Shown: positions 18,624 to 27,813, counted from the first letter of the stretch. The stretch is 64,000 nt of DNA from Paenibacillus pabuli (GCF_039831995.1 NZ_JBDOIO010000003.1:1488001-1552000), one strand, 5' to 3'. Made by a program: numbers and translations. The notes: generated by a model from the letters alone, not told the origin.

Positions 18624-19115
18624 TTATGCGTTTGGGTCCAGCTGGACAACAACCTGCTTGCCACTTACCTGTACACCTGTTGTTTTACTGCCGTATTCAG
18701 CCAGAGACTTGCTTAGCTGCTCGGCCCACTCCTTACCTGCGGCGCCTTCTTTGCTTCCGTGAACCTGTATGACCAGCTTAACCGAGTCACCTTTTTTCAA
18801 GATACGTTCCGCCTGAGCTTGTTTCGTATCCCGGTCATGGTCTTCCATCTGCAAGTTGAGACGAATCTCCTTAACCTTGCGTTTGTCCGCCGATTTACCG
18901 GATTTTTTCTTCTCCTGTTGAGCTTCCTGTATGGCTGCTCCGGCACGGATGAGTTTGCAGGGCGGCGGGCTTGTCATCAGGGACAGGCATACCAGATCCA
19001 CTTTATGCTGCTTGGCAAGTGCCAAAGCTTCTTTTGTGGACATAATACCGAGATCTTCGCCGTTTAGTCCGGTCAGTTCAATCTCGGATGCTTTGATCTT
19101 TTCGTTCATAATCAT
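18624..19115 (-). CDS. Divergent translation initiation factor IF-3 paralogue
   Basis: This 163-residue protein has the two-domain IF-3 layout: an N-terminal half starting NEKIKASEIEL with LGIMSTKEALALA and DLVCLS, a basic linker (EKKKSGKSADKRK), and a C-terminal half starting VKEIRL, with KKGDSVKLVIQV. It differs from canonical IF-3 at normally strict positions: the PPVCRIMDYGK block reads PPPCKLIRAGA, and the RGREITH-like segment of the C domain is replaced by HGSKEGAAG. It is not beside rpmI and rplT, where the true infC usually lies. It is therefore probably a second, specialised copy that may bind the 30S subunit differently. ATG at 19115 has AAAGGAGG 7 bases upstream. Confidence 0.85.
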   Translation of the reverse strand: MIMNEKIKASEIELTGLNGEDLGIMSTKEALALAKQHKVDLVCLSLMTSPPPCKLIRAGAAIQEAQQEKKKSGKSADKRKVKEIRLNLQMEDHDRDTKQAQAERILKKGDSVKLVIQVHGSKEGAAGKEWAEQLSKSLAEYGSKTTGVQVSGKQVVVQLDPNA

Positions 19116-19135
19116 GGTGTATCCTCCTTTACAAC

Positions 19136-19174
19136 AAAAGCCTGTCCTGACCTATGACAGATCAGAGCAGGCTT
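19136..19174 (-). terminator. Intrinsic terminator after ppaC
   Basis: On the minus strand AAGCCTGCTCTGATC folds back on GGTCAGGACAGGCTT with a small mismatch and is followed by TTGTTG. The T-run is short, so termination may be partial. Confidence 0.55.
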
Positions 19175-19212
19175 GGATTAGTCTAACGCTATGTTCGTGT
19201 TCGATGGTTCAA

Positions 19213-20145
19213 TTACAGGTTATTGAATGCTTCCGTCAGAACAGGGACAATTTGTGATTTGCGAGACACAACGCCTTTCAGCAGTGCTTTACTATTGGAA
19301 AGTGTCACATTGTAAGCTTGTTCAACCGCTTTAGTAGACTCACCGTAAGCCAGTGCAACGGAATCGTTGTTCAGGATGTCCGTTACGACGAATAGGAACA
19401 GATCCAGACCTTTACTTGAAATTATCGCTTCGATAGCTGCTTCAAGTTCAGGTTGTTTCACAAGCACATCGTTAACGTCAACGGCGTTCACTTGTGCAAT
19501 TTCCACTTTGGCTTGTCCCATGACAAATTCTTTTGCATCCAGGGAGATCAGTTCTGCGATTGTTTTTTGGCTCAGATCCGCGCCAGCTTTCAGCATATCC
19601 AAGCCGTAGCTGTCAGCATCCACACCCGCAATAGCAGCCAGCTCCCGTGCTGCTGCTACATCCTGCTCCGTGCAAGTTGGGGATTTGAACAACAAGGAAT
19701 CCGAGATGATCGCGGACAACATTAGTCCTGCAATCGGTGCGCTAATTTCAACGCCGTTTTCTTTGTACAATTTATTCAAAATGGTTGCTGTGCAACCTAC
19801 TGGTTCTGCACGGAAATACAGAGGCTGGCTTGTTTCGAAATTAGCGATACGGTGGTGGTCAATAACTTCAGCCACGGTCACTTCCTCAATATCACTTACA
19901 CTTTGCTGACGCTCGTTGTGATCGACCAGAATAACCTTGTTTACTTCGTTCGCAGCCGTTTTGATCAGACGTGGTGCTTCCACTTTGAAATGATCCAGTG
20001 CAAACTGGGTTTCGCCGTTCACTTCACCAAGACGCACAGCTTCAACGTCCTGTCCCAGTTTTGTTTTGAGATCTGCATAAGCAATTGCAGAACATATGGT
20101 ATCCGTGTCGGGATTTTTGTGACCGAAGATTAACGCTTTTTCCAT
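19213..20145 (-). CDS. ppaC: Manganese-dependent inorganic pyrophosphatase
   Basis: This 310-residue family II pyrophosphatase hydrolyses pyrophosphate to two phosphates in the cytoplasm. The DHH-family motifs are complete: [51 protein letters not shown], and the C-terminal DHHA2 element [12 protein letters not shown]. The second ATG (20145) is used as start because GGAGG lies 9 bases upstream of it, but only 3 bases from the ATG at 20151; the Bacillus subtilis protein starts at the same MEK. A good sigma-A promoter lies at 20212-20240. The gene appears to be monocistronic with a terminator downstream. Confidence 0.97.
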   Translation of the reverse strand: MEKALIFGHKNPDTDTICSAIAYADLKTKLGQDVEAVRLGEVNGETQFALDHFKVEAPRLIKTAANEVNKVILVDHNERQQSVSDIEEVTVAEVIDHHRIANFETSQPLYFRAEPVGCTATILNKLYKENGVEISAPIAGLMLSAIISDSLLFKSPTCTEQDVAAARELAAIAGVDADSYGLDMLKAGADLSQKTIAELISLDAKEFVMGQAKVEIAQVNAVDVNDVLVKQPELEAAIEAIISSKGLDLFLFVVTDILNNDSVALAYGESTKAVEQAYNVTLSNSKALLKGVVSRKSQIVPVLTEAFNNL

Positions 20146-20204
20146 ATTCATAGCCCTCCGTCAATTCTGATTTAGAATAATAATGTCATATTTCAATTCA
20201 TACC

Positions 20205-20240
20205 CTTACTGATTATAGCGTCAGTAAGACTTAATTCCAA
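20205..20240 (-). promoter_or_regulatory. ppaC promoter with inverted repeat over the -10 box
   Basis: On the minus strand TTGGAA (20235-20240) and TATAAT (20212-20217) are 17 bases apart, a good sigma-A promoter, about 67 bases before the ppaC start. The -10 box lies inside an 8-bp inverted repeat, CTTACTGA (20205-20212) and TCAGTAAG (20221-20228), which could be an operator. Confidence 0.6.
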
Positions 20241-20315
20241 TCCCTTTACAGCGAATTGATTGAAAATCGTTCTCAGGGTTCCCCTCTTCACGGGACATGG
20301 GGGAAATCCTGCGTT

Positions 20316-20651
20316 CTATTTGGAAGCCACTTGAGCCACGTTCGCAATCAGGTGACTCTCCAGCTTCTCCCCTTCACAAAGTGCCTGTACCAATGCCCGG
20401 CCGGATTCCGGAGTCATTTTGCCATACCAGTCTCCCTGCGGATACACGATCGTCACACAAGCATCGTCACACCGCCCATTACAGCGTGTTCGTGTCGTGT
20501 GAATAAATCCACCGGCCTGCTGCTTAAGAATCTCATCCCGTACAGCCTGAGTGACTTCCTCGCCTTCGTTCCGCATGCAAGTACCGCCGTTGCAGAGCAG
20601 GATGTGATGCTGAAGTTGATCCAAATTATAAATAGCCAAAACTCGGTTCAT
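20316..20651 (-). CDS. Thioredoxin-like [2Fe-2S] ferredoxin
   Basis: This 111-residue protein has the cysteine spacing of thioredoxin-fold [2Fe-2S] ferredoxins: CNGGTC near the N-terminus and TRCNGRCDDACV in the middle, followed by VYPQGDWYGKM. It should carry an iron-sulfur cluster and act as a small electron carrier or cluster-containing accessory protein in the cytoplasm. No redox partner is adjacent. The ATG at 20651 follows GAGGGG with only one base of spacing, which is poor, so a nearby TTG (codon 5) might be used instead. It is transcribed in the same direction as ppaC and the phosphatase gene, with separate gaps. Confidence 0.85.
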   Translation of the reverse strand: MNRVLAIYNLDQLQHHILLCNGGTCMRNEGEEVTQAVRDEILKQQAGGFIHTTRTRCNGRCDDACVTIVYPQGDWYGKMTPESGRALVQALCEGEKLESHLIANVAQVASK

Positions 20652-20742
20652 TCCCCTCGACTTCTATGGTATGTATTGATAATCAAGTAACCTTTATAAA
20701 AATATAAAGTAGCATAGAGAACCTGGATACGCAATGCAAATT

Positions 20743-21489
20743 TTAATCGGCCGAGCCCTCTCCAGTCTCTCCCTTTTTTACATGGAACTTCTGTAAACTG
20801 CCATCCTCACCGATCTCAAGCAGGTTCAATTGTGCACCATATGCACATCCACCGTCTATACCAATCTTGTCTCCGCTTGGGTCAAACCAGATATCAGCAT
20901 GATCATGCAGGTGCTTCACAGGTGTGTGTCCGAATACCACCGTACCCGGGATTGAAGTGGGCCTGGTATAAAATGCCTCCCGAATCCAGATAAAATCCCG
21001 TTCAGGCTGGCCTCGCCAATCCTCCACGTCCGGATTGATTCCTGCATGCACAAAAATATAACCGGGTACTTCATAAACAAGGGGAAGTTCACTCAGAAAA
21101 CGGAGATGATGCTCGTACCTGCTGCGAATCCATTGCTTGGCTTCCGTATAGGCAGACCAATCGATCTGTTCTTCATCAAAATGGATTTCCACATAACTGC
21201 CCAGAGTCTGCAATCCGCCATTGCGAATCCAGTGCCTGTCATACTCTTCCACATCATTCATCAGGGCTTTGACCATCATCGCATCATGATTGCCCTTGAT
21301 GACCACAACACCGTGCTTCTCTCTTAGCTGCATAATCTGTTCAACCACCTGCCGGCTTTTCGGTCCCCGGTCCACATAATCTCCAAGGAGAATCAGTTCA
21401 TCTTGATTGAGATCAACATTCACTTGACGAAGCAGCGCATTGAATTCATCATAACAGCCATGAATATCACTGATGATACATCTGCGAAT
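20743..21489 (-). CDS. PP1/PP2A-type metallophosphoesterase with apparent ATT start
   Basis: This 248-residue protein has all metallophosphatase motifs: SDIHG, GDYVDRGPKS, GNHD, a later VHAGI and GHTPVKH, as in Bacillus PrpE and bacterial diadenosine tetraphosphatases or Ser/Thr phosphatases. Motif SDIHG lies upstream of the first ordinary start (GTG at 21423), so translation must begin earlier. Between an in-frame TAG and SDIHG there is no ATG, GTG or TTG. A perfect AGGAGG at 21497-21502 stands 7 bases before ATT at 21489, giving (M)RRCIISDIHGCYDEFN. An ATT start is rare (known for infC) and suggests low or IF-3-sensitive expression. A sequence error is the alternative. Confidence 0.8.
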   Translation of the reverse strand: MRRCIISDIHGCYDEFNALLRQVNVDLNQDELILLGDYVDRGPKSRQVVEQIMQLREKHGVVVIKGNHDAMMVKALMNDVEEYDRHWIRNGGLQTLGSYVEIHFDEEQIDWSAYTEAKQWIRSRYEHHLRFLSELPLVYEVPGYIFVHAGINPDVEDWRGQPERDFIWIREAFYTRPTSIPGTVVFGHTPVKHLHDHADIWFDPSGDKIGIDGGCAYGAQLNLLEIGEDGSLQKFHVKKGETGEGSAD

Positions 21490-21529
21490 GTGAATTCCTC
21501 CTTTCTACTTACACAAGAATGCATTGGAA

Positions 21530-21546
21530 GCCCCGCATAGCGGGAC
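21530..21546 (-). terminator. Short GC hairpin after the monooxygenase gene
   Basis: GTCCCGC / GCGGGGC with a 3-base loop lies 39 bases past the stop codon of the flavin monooxygenase gene. No T-run follows, so it is a weak terminator at best. Confidence 0.3.
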
Positions 21547-21584
21547 CCCAACCCGTTAGAATATACATTCCCGTTCAACCGACT

Positions 21585-22592
21585 CTAATCCTTCTTGAGA
21601 CCAAAAGCTTCAGCAATCAGGCTAAAAGAGCGCAGACGTGCTTCAAACGAATGAATGGCTGATGCAATAATGACTTCGTCCGCTTCGTGGCGTTCTGCCA
21701 TGGCCGTAATTTTGTCCTTCACTTGATCAGGTGTACCCACAATGGAGAAGGAGCGGCGCTGACGAATCTGTTCCATTTCCATCGCTGTATAAGGGTAATT
21801 ATGAACTGTTTCCAGCGAAGGAAACGAATTCTGCTCTAATCCTCGGCCCAGACGCAAAAAGAACAGCTCATTACTACGGGCCAGTTCTGCTGCTTCCTCC
21901 TCCGTCTCTGCACAGAAGGCCGCTACGGCAATCATGGAATGAGGTTTGTCATTCAGGATCGATGGTTTGAAATGTCTGCGATAGTATTTCATCGCTTCTT
22001 CTCCGCCAGGTGTTCCGAAAAACTGTGCAAATGCATATGACGTTCCCTGTGCTGCAGCAATTCGGGCACCTTCCGAACTGGAGCCCAGCAGCCACACTTC
22101 AGGCACTGTTGGTACAGACGGTCCAGCTACCAGCGATGCAAAACGGTGATCCTCCGGCAGCTGCTCGTGGAAATAACCACCCAGGTCAGCGATTTGCTGC
22201 GGGAAAAATTGTACATGTGAAGCTTTGCCTTCATTCAGTGCCCGGCTCGCAATAGGCATGCCGCCTGGCGCTCTGCCAATGCCGAGATCAATTCGTCCAG
22301 GGTGCAATGCCTCCAGCAGACGGAAGTTCTCCGCGACTTTATAGGCGCTGTAATGAGGCAGCATTACGCCACCGGAACCTACCCGTATCCGACCGGTATG
22401 AGCTGCGACATGAGCAATCATGACCTCCGGACTGGAGAAGGACAGTGCTCCGCTGCCATGATGCTCAGACATCCAGAACCTGGAGTACCCAAGTTCATCG
22501 GCATGCTTCGCTAAAGTCACTGTCTCTTGAAGCGTGTCCTGCACACTTCGCCCTTCATTGATATGTCCATGTTCGAGTACACTAAGTTTCAT
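21585..22592 (-). CDS. Luciferase-like (LLM class) flavin-dependent oxidoreductase
   Basis: This 335-residue protein is a single-component-looking bacterial luciferase-fold enzyme: MKLSVLEHG, RFWMSEHHGSGALSFSSPEVMIAHVA, GRIRVGSGGVMLPHYS and RIDLGIGRAPGG are characteristic of the MsnO8/YwcH-like group. It should use reduced FMN, probably supplied by a separate reductase, and oxygen; the substrate cannot be predicted. ATG at 22592 has AGAGGA about 10 bases upstream. It lies between the phosphatase gene and an LTA-synthase-like gene without evident operon structure. Confidence 0.88.
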   Translation of the reverse strand: MKLSVLEHGHINEGRSVQDTLQETVTLAKHADELGYSRFWMSEHHGSGALSFSSPEVMIAHVAAHTGRIRVGSGGVMLPHYSAYKVAENFRLLEALHPGRIDLGIGRAPGGMPIASRALNEGKASHVQFFPQQIADLGGYFHEQLPEDHRFASLVAGPSVPTVPEVWLLGSSSEGARIAAAQGTSYAFAQFFGTPGGEEAMKYYRRHFKPSILNDKPHSMIAVAAFCAETEEEAAELARSNELFFLRLGRGLEQNSFPSLETVHNYPYTAMEMEQIRQRRSFSIVGTPDQVKDKITAMAERHEADEVIIASAIHSFEARLRSFSLIAEAFGLKKD

Positions 22593-22772
22593 CTATATTC
22601 ATTCCTCTCGTCGTTTGCGTTGCTGGCTGTATTTTTCTTTTGCAAAATTTACGCTCAGTTCATTGTAACATTAATAATTACAGTTTCAAAATCCTTTACT
22701 CTGCTATCTGGACAGGCGATCGAAAATAGGACCTCTCCACTCCTTTATATACACGGTGCTTTGAACACTGAA

Positions 22773-22808
22773 TAAAAAAATGCCACCAGCATTTGCAGCT
22801 GGTGGCAT
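22773..22808 (-). terminator. Intrinsic terminator after the sulfatase gene
   Basis: ATGCCACCAGC and GCTGGTGGCAT form an 11-bp perfect stem with a 7-base loop, followed on the minus strand by seven T. Confidence 0.85.
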
Positions 22809-22838
22809 TCTTATCTGAATCAGAGCTTGCCGTTCCAA

Positions 22839-24776
22839 TTATGGTGCTCGTTTGGGCAGCAGCTTCACATACTCGTCAGATAGTCTCATGAGGCTGAGCA
22901 CATGCTCGTAATCTGAACGATACGGCTCCAGATCGGTAACCGGCTCATAAGTTTTAAGCGAGTACGCTGTTCCGTCATCAAAACCTGCTCCTGGAATAAA
23001 CATAATCTCATTGTTTACAAACGAGCCTGTCGGCAAGTAATAACGTATACCGAATGCATTGTGGTCCATATTCAGCAGATCATGCCCAAATGCAGTAAAC
23101 TGTTCATCTTTTAATGAGACACCCATCAGATTCATGACTGTCGGCAAAATATCGAGCTGGCCACCCGGCTGTTCAATCACTTGACCTTTGGCCTGGTTTG
23201 GCGTGTGAATCAGGAGCGGGATATTAAAACGGCTCACTTTGCCATCATATGGAACCTTCAGGTTAGCCTGTATCTGTTCCGTAATCTCGCTATTTTCGGG
23301 CAAGCCGAAATGATCGCCGTAGATGACGAGTGTCGTATTTTCCCATAACCCGTTCGCTTTCAACTCATCAATAAGCTGACCGACCGCATAATCGGTGTAA
23401 TTAATGGCTTGCAGATAATCGTGAAGCAATGTGTTTGTAATCGCTGCAGGAATAGTAATGCGCGCGCGATCCACTGGAACCGTGAACGGTGAGTGGCTCG
23501 ATGCAGTAATGAACTGGGCATAAAACGGCTGGTTTGCCGCCTGATGTGCAGCCATTTTTTCCACACCTACACGATATAACTCCTCATCCGATGGGCCAAA
23601 ATCGTTAAAGCGGTCATTCTCGAAGCTCGGCTTGTCGAAGTATCGATCAAACCCGAGGGCAGGATACATCTTGTTCCGGTTCCAGAACGACACGTCATTG
23701 ACGTGAAAAGTCTCCGACTGGTAGCCTTCGTTGCGAAGCAGCTTCGGAAGACTTGGCAGTTCGCGGTCACTATATCCGGCTGACATCGGAACGACTCCTG
23801 TTGGATAGATGGATGTATTCGACATGAACTCGGCATCCGAGGTGTTTCCCTGACCGATCTGTTGGAAAAAATGAGAGAAATAATAGCTTTCTTTGGCTAA
23901 ATCGTTCAGAACCGGTGTCAACACCTGGCCATCCAGGGAAGCGTTAATCGGGAAATTCTGAAAGGATTCCAATTGCAGTACAATCAGATTGCTGCCTTTG
24001 GCCTGACCAAAATATTTGGCTTTGATCGCCGATCCCTGGCTTGTTTTATCCTGATATGGATATTTGCTCACCAGTTGATTAATCTTCTCGATCGTTTCAT
24101 TAATATTACCGTTTGCAATCGCTTCGTTTTCCTTGCTCGTCAGGATGGCCGAGGACACCTGATAATTCAAAAATCCGAGATTCTCAGCTCGCACCAGTTC
24201 GTTATCAATAGTTTCGCCTTTGACAATAAAACTGCCTGACAACACGATACAGAATGCTGCCGTGAGAGCTACCCCTAGCTTGCCCCAGTATCTTCTACGC
24301 ATTTTTCCGAAATGCAAACCGCTATCCCGATAACTTCCGTTCCTTACACCCGAACGTCGACGGCGCATAATGAGCCAAACCGGCAGTGCGAGCACGATGT
24401 CAACAAAGAACAAAAAATGGGAAGGCCGGATCAGAGGTCCGATACTGCCACGTACCTGTGCAACCTGACCGATCTCGCTGAGTGCCGTATATGTGGGTAC
24501 CGAACTGAAATGCACGTTATACAGCGTTGCAGCGAATAGTACGAGGGAAAAGAGCAGGTTAAACCCGCCGTACACGATCCGCTTCCAGCGTTTTGGCACA
24601 ATGAGATCCAGGATGCACACCACGGTCAGAGCTCCCAGTGCATCAGTCACCAGACCAACTCCGGACAGCCCTTGGAAAAAGAAATACCGCAAAAGCGACA
24701 GCTTCAGCAGCATAAGAATAAACAAGACGGCAAACAAAATCCGTGAGGAGGTCCGTTCATTTTTGGAATTTAACAT
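22839..24776 (-). CDS. LTA synthase-like membrane sulfatase
   Basis: This 645-residue protein has about five N-terminal membrane segments (residues 15-165) and a large extracellular alkaline phosphatase-fold domain. The nucleophile Thr312 is in GNTSDAEFMSNTSIYP, and metal ligand motifs include VIYGDHFGLPENSE and HSPFTVP. This is the LtaS/YfnI/YqgS/YvgJ arrangement, which transfers glycerol phosphate from phosphatidylglycerol in lipoteichoic acid or primer synthesis; a related phosphotransfer is also possible. ATG at 24776 has AAGGGT upstream; a TTG at 24788 overlaps that site and is less likely. The gene stands alone and ends at a strong terminator. Confidence 0.9.
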   Translation of the reverse strand: MLNSKNERTSSRILFAVLFILMLLKLSLLRYFFFQGLSGVGLVTDALGALTVVCILDLIVPKRWKRIVYGGFNLLFSLVLFAATLYNVHFSSVPTYTALSEIGQVAQVRGSIGPLIRPSHFLFFVDIVLALPVWLIMRRRRSGVRNGSYRDSGLHFGKMRRRYWGKLGVALTAAFCIVLSGSFIVKGETIDNELVRAENLGFLNYQVSSAILTSKENEAIANGNINETIEKINQLVSKYPYQDKTSQGSAIKAKYFGQAKGSNLIVLQLESFQNFPINASLDGQVLTPVLNDLAKESYYFSHFFQQIGQGNTSDAEFMSNTSIYPTGVVPMSAGYSDRELPSLPKLLRNEGYQSETFHVNDVSFWNRNKMYPALGFDRYFDKPSFENDRFNDFGPSDEELYRVGVEKMAAHQAANQPFYAQFITASSHSPFTVPVDRARITIPAAITNTLLHDYLQAINYTDYAVGQLIDELKANGLWENTTLVIYGDHFGLPENSEITEQIQANLKVPYDGKVSRFNIPLLIHTPNQAKGQVIEQPGGQLDILPTVMNLMGVSLKDEQFTAFGHDLLNMDHNAFGIRYYLPTGSFVNNEIMFIPGAGFDDGTAYSLKTYEPVTDLEPYRSDYEHVLSLMRLSDEYVKLLPKRAP

Positions 24777-24994
24777 GGTCGCTTTCAACCCTTATCTGAA
24801 ATTTTTACGTTCATTTTACAAAACGCATATTTCAGTATAACAGTTTTACTATTTGTATTCCATGAACGGACCCGAATTCCTGTAACCAGCATATTGCATC
24901 ATCCATATGATTCGAGATTTGGACAAACAAGTCTACTACAATTTATAGTTTGCTGGTAGGAAGACGCTTATTGAATTTTGCCAGCTGCCTCCAT

Positions 24995-27115
24995 TTAAGC
25001 CGTCGTCGATATATCATTATTCTGTACGTCACTGTTCTGCATCCGTGCAATGAGTACGGCTTGCGCTGCAGCAATTCGGGCCAAAGCCACCTGCTCAGGC
25101 GGACAGCTTACGTAATCCATACCCATACGTTGGCTGTAAGTAAAAGTACTCAAGTCAACATGGTCCTCCACGCAGAGACCTACGCTCAGATGGGGTTTAC
25201 GGAGTCTAGCCTGAACGACAGCGCGTTCCAGCATTTGTTCCCCGCCATCCAGAAGCAGAATCTCTGTTCCAAACGACAGAAAATCAGCCTGCCTGGCTAG
25301 ATGTGCCACAGTCAGAGCCATTTGAGCCCCTTCGATCATCGAGCCTACCCTGTAATGGCAGTGACGTCTCTCCTCCCCCAGAATCTGTTCAGCCACTTGA
25401 TCAATCAGTTCTCTGATCATTTGGAGTTCACTACCGGGTCCTCTTGACGTTACAAGAATCTCCGGGCGAACCCATAGTCCATGGCGAATGCTTTTGAGCG
25501 CCGCACGAAAGATGGCCTCCACCTGCATTTCATATATTTCCGGGAAAACGGTTCCAAGACGACATCCATACTGCCTGCTGATCGGATGCTGCTCATGCAG
25601 CCGCTCGACAAGCTGAATCTTTCGATCGAGCTCCTCCAGATTCACATCATGTCCTCTTGCATGACCTGCCTGTGCCTGTAATACCTCTCGACGTTCCACC
25701 AATTCTTCCACATCTGGGAGCAGCTCATAAAAGAGAGGATCGAGAAGTCTTATCGTTACCGGAAATCCGTTCATTTCCTCAAAAATCTGCTGGACATCCG
25801 ACTGCAGCATGGGCAGCAGACGCTCCAGACCGCGTTTGCGCTCATCGTCGGTTTCCGCCAGCACCATCTTCTGTACATACGGCATCCGTGAGGAAGACAA
25901 TAACATATGATCGGTTCGGCAAATGCCAATTCCCTCAGCTCCAAGCGTGCGGGCTATGGCCGCATCACGAGGATGACTTGCATTTGCAAGCACCGTTATA
26001 TTTTTCACATCATCTGCCCATGCAAGCAGCTGCTGAAGTTCAGATGTGGGAGTTACGTTAGAAGACTCGACACGCAGCAGTGCCTCTTCCCTGGTTATCA
26101 GACCTTCGTTTGCAAAATCCACGATCGTTCTGAGTTCTGCTTCAGGAGTTAAACGTGCATCCCGGGCTTGTAAAAGGTAAAGCTTTCCCGACTCAATGAC
26201 AAATTTAATTTCCTGAACAGCCGTATTCACTCTCTCCAGCTCATTGCCCGCTTGCAGCAGCAGGCCATACAACTCTGGTTCCGCATGCCTGATCTGCTCC
26301 AGTTCTTCCAGGTCAGACCCGGAGCCTGCAGAGGTCATGTATTCGCCGTAGATTCCTTTGACCCCGGTCATCGGATGACGTGAGTACATTGTACCGCTTC
26401 CACAGCGGTCCCCACACTCTCCATTCACCATCACTTGAATCAAAACCGGCATACCATGCACGATCCCAGCGGAGCTCAAGCTCCGGTTTAGCACTCCTCG
26501 ATCTAGATGAGAAAACGCCTGTATGACCCTGTGCAGTTGAAGCTGTACATCCTGAGGGAACGAGGGCCCCCCCTGTTCTTCAATGACGTCTTTATATTGG
26601 GCAATAGCATACTCGAGTCTCGTTTCATCCCAACTCGTAATATCACCCAGGCGTTCATCAAAGACCTTATGCGGGATGCCATGAACCAAGCAGCCATAAT
26701 TCTGCAGCAGCATCCGGTAACAGTTCAGTGCGTAGGGGCGATTGTTGATGCGCCGGGCCAAGCCTTCTACTGTGACGTCATTAAGACCTACGTTTAGCAG
26801 AACCAAGGAGTTTGCATCCTGGGGAAGCACGTCGCTGGATTGCACAGCAAGTAAAAGCGGAGCCTCCGGATCACCAAAGGCTGTGCCCATATACTGTTCC
26901 AGCTGGTGAACTGCCCTGCCAAGCTCTTCGGAACCTTCGGCATAGGGTGGTTCAGAGTAGCTAAGGAACTCGTGACAGTATTCCGTTGTAATGGTGAATC
27001 CTGCCGGAACAGGCCATCCCGCCTGGCATAACTCCGCAAGCGTGGCTCCTTTACTGCCCAATAGTCCTTTCATCTCTGCCGTGCCTTCTTCCAACAGAAC
27101 TACTCGTGTCGTCAT
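24995..27115 (-). CDS. PPDK-like protein lacking the phosphohistidine domain
   Basis: This 706-residue protein is homologous along its length to pyruvate phosphate dikinase (about 880 residues). The N-terminal ATP-grasp part is present (KGATLAELCQAGWPVPAGFT, GGDRCGSG-like GECGDRCGSGTMYSRHP, YGEYM), as is the C-terminal PEP/pyruvate barrel (GAEGIGICRTDHM, LCVEDH with Cys648, DYVSCPP). The middle swivelling domain with the TSHAAVVAR phosphohistidine is missing: residues 340-350 (ITREEALLRVE) lead almost directly to WADDVKNITVLANAS. The N-terminal RSGA motif is replaced by QSSD at 92-95. Without both, the normal dikinase reaction seems impossible. ATG at 27115 has GGGAG 7 bases upstream. No PPDK regulatory protein is adjacent. 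Confidence 0.85.
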   Translation of the reverse strand: MTTRVVLLEEGTAEMKGLLGSKGATLAELCQAGWPVPAGFTITTEYCHEFLSYSEPPYAEGSEELGRAVHQLEQYMGTAFGDPEAPLLLAVQSSDVLPQDANSLVLLNVGLNDVTVEGLARRINNRPYALNCYRMLLQNYGCLVHGIPHKVFDERLGDITSWDETRLEYAIAQYKDVIEEQGGPSFPQDVQLQLHRVIQAFSHLDRGVLNRSLSSAGIVHGMPVLIQVMVNGECGDRCGSGTMYSRHPMTGVKGIYGEYMTSAGSGSDLEELEQIRHAEPELYGLLLQAGNELERVNTAVQEIKFVIESGKLYLLQARDARLTPEAELRTIVDFANEGLITREEALLRVESSNVTPTSELQQLLAWADDVKNITVLANASHPRDAAIARTLGAEGIGICRTDHMLLSSSRMPYVQKMVLAETDDERKRGLERLLPMLQSDVQQIFEEMNGFPVTIRLLDPLFYELLPDVEELVERREVLQAQAGHARGHDVNLEELDRKIQLVERLHEQHPISRQYGCRLGTVFPEIYEMQVEAIFRAALKSIRHGLWVRPEILVTSRGPGSELQMIRELIDQVAEQILGEERRHCHYRVGSMIEGAQMALTVAHLARQADFLSFGTEILLLDGGEQMLERAVVQARLRKPHLSVGLCVEDHVDLSTFTYSQRMGMDYVSCPPEQVALARIAAAQAVLIARMQNSDVQNNDISTTA

Positions 27116-27244
27116 TACAGCGCTCCCATCTGCCATTCCATGGCTATGCTTAGAGGTATTCGCTTGTGGCGAATCACCCTCTTTTTAATGGTATGATGCA
27201 AACGCGCAGTCAAGGACATCTGCATACGCATTTTGTACTCGGAA

Positions 27245-27258
27245 TGTAAACGTTTTTC
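27245..27258. promoter_or_regulatory. cre-like site in the PPDK-like/VOC divergent region
   Basis: TGTAAACGTTTTTC matches 12 of 14 positions of the catabolite-response consensus TGWAANCGNTNWCA. It lies between the two divergent starts. With no experimental support it remains a weak call. Confidence 0.3.
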
Positions 27259-27366
27259 CAAAGAGTTTTATGGTAATATATAGCTTGACTCACACAAATG
27301 AACTTAAGAATAGCGAACCTTATCATCTCAAGTCGGATTATTACGAAAACAGGGGAGTGGGTATCA

Positions 27367-27744
27367 TTGTTTAGCAAAGTTGGTCAAATCATGTTGTATG
27401 TTAACGATCAGGACAAGGCCCTGCAATTTTGGACAGAAAAAGCAGGCTTTCACGTGGTCTCCGAAGTCAACGGCGAGGGTATGCGCTGGATTGAAATTGC
27501 TCCTGAAGAAGGTGCAGAGACAACCATCATCCTTCACGACAAGGAATTCGTGGCCAAAATGTCCCCTGAGTTAAATCTGGGTACACCTTCGCTCATGTTT
27601 TTCACCAAAGATCTCGATCGGCTCTATGCGGACTTGGCCAGCAAGCAGGTTACGCTTGGTGAGCTGGTAACGATTCCGGGCGGAAGAGTCTTCAACTTTG
27701 CAGATGATGAAAATAACTACTTCGCTGTGATGGAAAGAGCCTAG
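27367..27744 (+). CDS. VOC (glyoxalase/bleomycin resistance) family protein
   Basis: This 125-residue protein has the betaalphabetabetabeta pattern of vicinal oxygen chelate proteins: KVGQIMLYVNDQDKALQFWTEKAGFHV at the start (in two pieces) and GRVFNFADDENNYFAVME at the end with the terminal metal glutamate. Such proteins include glyoxalases, dioxygenases and antibiotic-binding proteins; the ligand is unknown. The best start is TTG at 27367 with GGGGAG about 9 bases upstream; an ATG at 27298 would add 23 residues unrelated to the fold. It ends at a shared terminator facing the AraC/binding-protein gene. Confidence 0.85.
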   Translation: MFSKVGQIMLYVNDQDKALQFWTEKAGFHVVSEVNGEGMRWIEIAPEEGAETTIILHDKEFVAKMSPELNLGTPSLMFFTKDLDRLYADLASKQVTLGELVTIPGGRVFNFADDENNYFAVMERA

Positions 27745-27813
27745 ATTCATGGCATTCTAAAACTGCGTTCCTCCAACTAAGTGGACGCGCTGATTTCTTT
27801 TTGAATTCACACC

